A program made the translations under genes and the position numbers. A DNA stretch of 64,000 nucleotides from Pseudomonas sp. p1(2021b) (GTDB lineage: Bacteria > Pseudomonadota > Gammaproteobacteria > Pseudomonadales > Pseudomonadaceae): the NCBI RefSeq assembly GCF_020151015.1, contig NZ_CP083746.1, positions 1,331,001-1,395,000 on the forward strand, in the 5' to 3' direction. The notes beneath the pieces are model-generated. The model was not told the DNA's origin and made no database searches. It was given only the letters and a program-made list of their open reading frames with translations. Positions 63,619-64,000 of the stretch are shown piece by piece; the stretch's first letter is position 1; each line of letters starts with the position of its first letter.

Positions 63619-64000
63619 TTACTGCTGGTAGGTGCGCAGGAAATTGCCAATGCGGCCAATCGCCTGCTCCAAGTCATCCACCCGTGGCAGGGTCACCACA
63701 CGGAAGTGGTCCGGCCACGGCCAGTTGAACGCTGTGCCCTGGACGATCAGCAGTTTCTCGGACAGCAGCAGGTCGAGCACGAACTTCTCGTCGTTATGGA
63801 TCGGGCAGACCTTCGGGTCGATCTTCGGGAAGGCATACAGCGCGCCCATGGGTTTGACGCAGCTCACGCCGGGGATGGCATTGAGCAGTTCGTAGGTGCG
63901 GTTGCGCTGCTCCAGCAGGCGGCCTGGCGGCAGCACCAGGTCGTTGATGCTCTGGTAGCCGCCCAGGGCCGTTTGGATCGCGTGCTGGGCCGGCACGTTG
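63619..64000 (-). CDS. alaA: alanine aminotransferase AlaA-like, 5' truncated by window edge
   Basis: The visible C-terminal 126 residues begin NVPAQHAIQTALGGYQSIND in an open frame running off the right edge. They include NAIPGVSCVKPMGALYAFPK and the final VVTLPRVDDLEQAIGRIGNF. This is the small-domain end of an AlaA-type PLP aminotransferase (glutamate-pyruvate). The PLP lysine lies outside the window. Its position next to htpX fits the pseudomonad order. Confidence 0.88.
   Translation of the reverse strand, partial: NVPAQHAIQTALGGYQSINDLVLPPGRLLEQRNRTYELLNAIPGVSCVKPMGALYAFPKIDPKVCPIHNDEKFVLDLLLSEKLLIVQGTAFNWPWPDHFRVVTLPRVDDLEQAIGRIGNFLRTYQQ

Overview
The window is chromosomal DNA of a Pseudomonas, most likely of the P. 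putida group. Three things support this. The core gene order (folE, a cysteine-hydrolase-fold gene, prmB, aroC, MFS; then earP-efp-ohr-ohrR; deaD, tpm, htpX, alaA) is pseudomonad. Codon use is GC-rich. Almost every intergenic gap to the right of about 12.2 kb carries the P. putida type of REP palindrome (core GCGGGGCAAGCCCGC and relatives).

Bases 1-7460 are a clearly AT-richer surface-polysaccharide block. It holds the C-terminal part of an MBOAT O-acyltransferase and its AlgJ/AlgX-like SGNH partner (polysaccharide O-acetylation). A 2-kb transposon graveyard follows, with a decayed IS66 tnpC and a dead IS5-family element. Next come an initiating sugar-phosphate transferase of the WcaJ/WbaP family, a Wzy/WaaL-like ligase/polymerase, and rmlC. 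The rmlB-rmlD-rmlA operon (7755-10605) is GC-rich like the core. Together rmlC and rmlBDA supply dTDP-L-rhamnose.

From 10.8 to 34.9 kb are core and housekeeping genes. These include a ComEA-like HhH protein, pyrF, a CurA-like reductase, two SDRs (one at 13.7 kb, one at 47.3 kb), a LPS-kinase-like protein, a divergent MFS/MocR pair, an MCP, benE, a GST, folE, an Smr protein, prmB, aroC with an MFS and an acireductone-dioxygenase-like gene, a DUF3509 gene divergent from an ankyrin gene, and a ZIP transporter.

From 35 to 50 kb are an LtaS-like sulfatase-fold membrane protein, an RraB-like gene, a cytochrome c, a class I amidotransferase, a CorA-like transporter, a PlsC-like acyltransferase, an enoyl-CoA hydratase, tRNA-Ser(GGA), a TonB siderophore receptor, an MFS, an SDR/LysR divergent pair and a GreA/B-family factor.

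From 50 to 64 kb are earP-efp (EarP puts rhamnose from dTDP-rhamnose onto EF-P Arg32, so it depends on the rml genes at the left of the window), ohr/ohrR, LysR regulators, a TauE-like exporter, a type II DAHP synthase, deaD with a structured leader, a DODA-type dioxygenase, tpm, heat-shock htpX with a sigma-32-like promoter, and a truncated alaA.

I see no phage, CRISPR array, restriction system or clearly novel multi-gene system. The most unusual signals are small. They are a hairpin that buries the Shine-Dalgarno of the DUF3509 gene, three GTGCA-N3-TGCA dyads in the same divergent gap, a dioxygenase paralogue lacking one metal ligand (Arg137), an isochorismatase-fold protein with Ser in place of the catalytic Cys, a folded leader in front of deaD, and a dense REP/REPIN landscape that stops sharply left of 12.2 kb.
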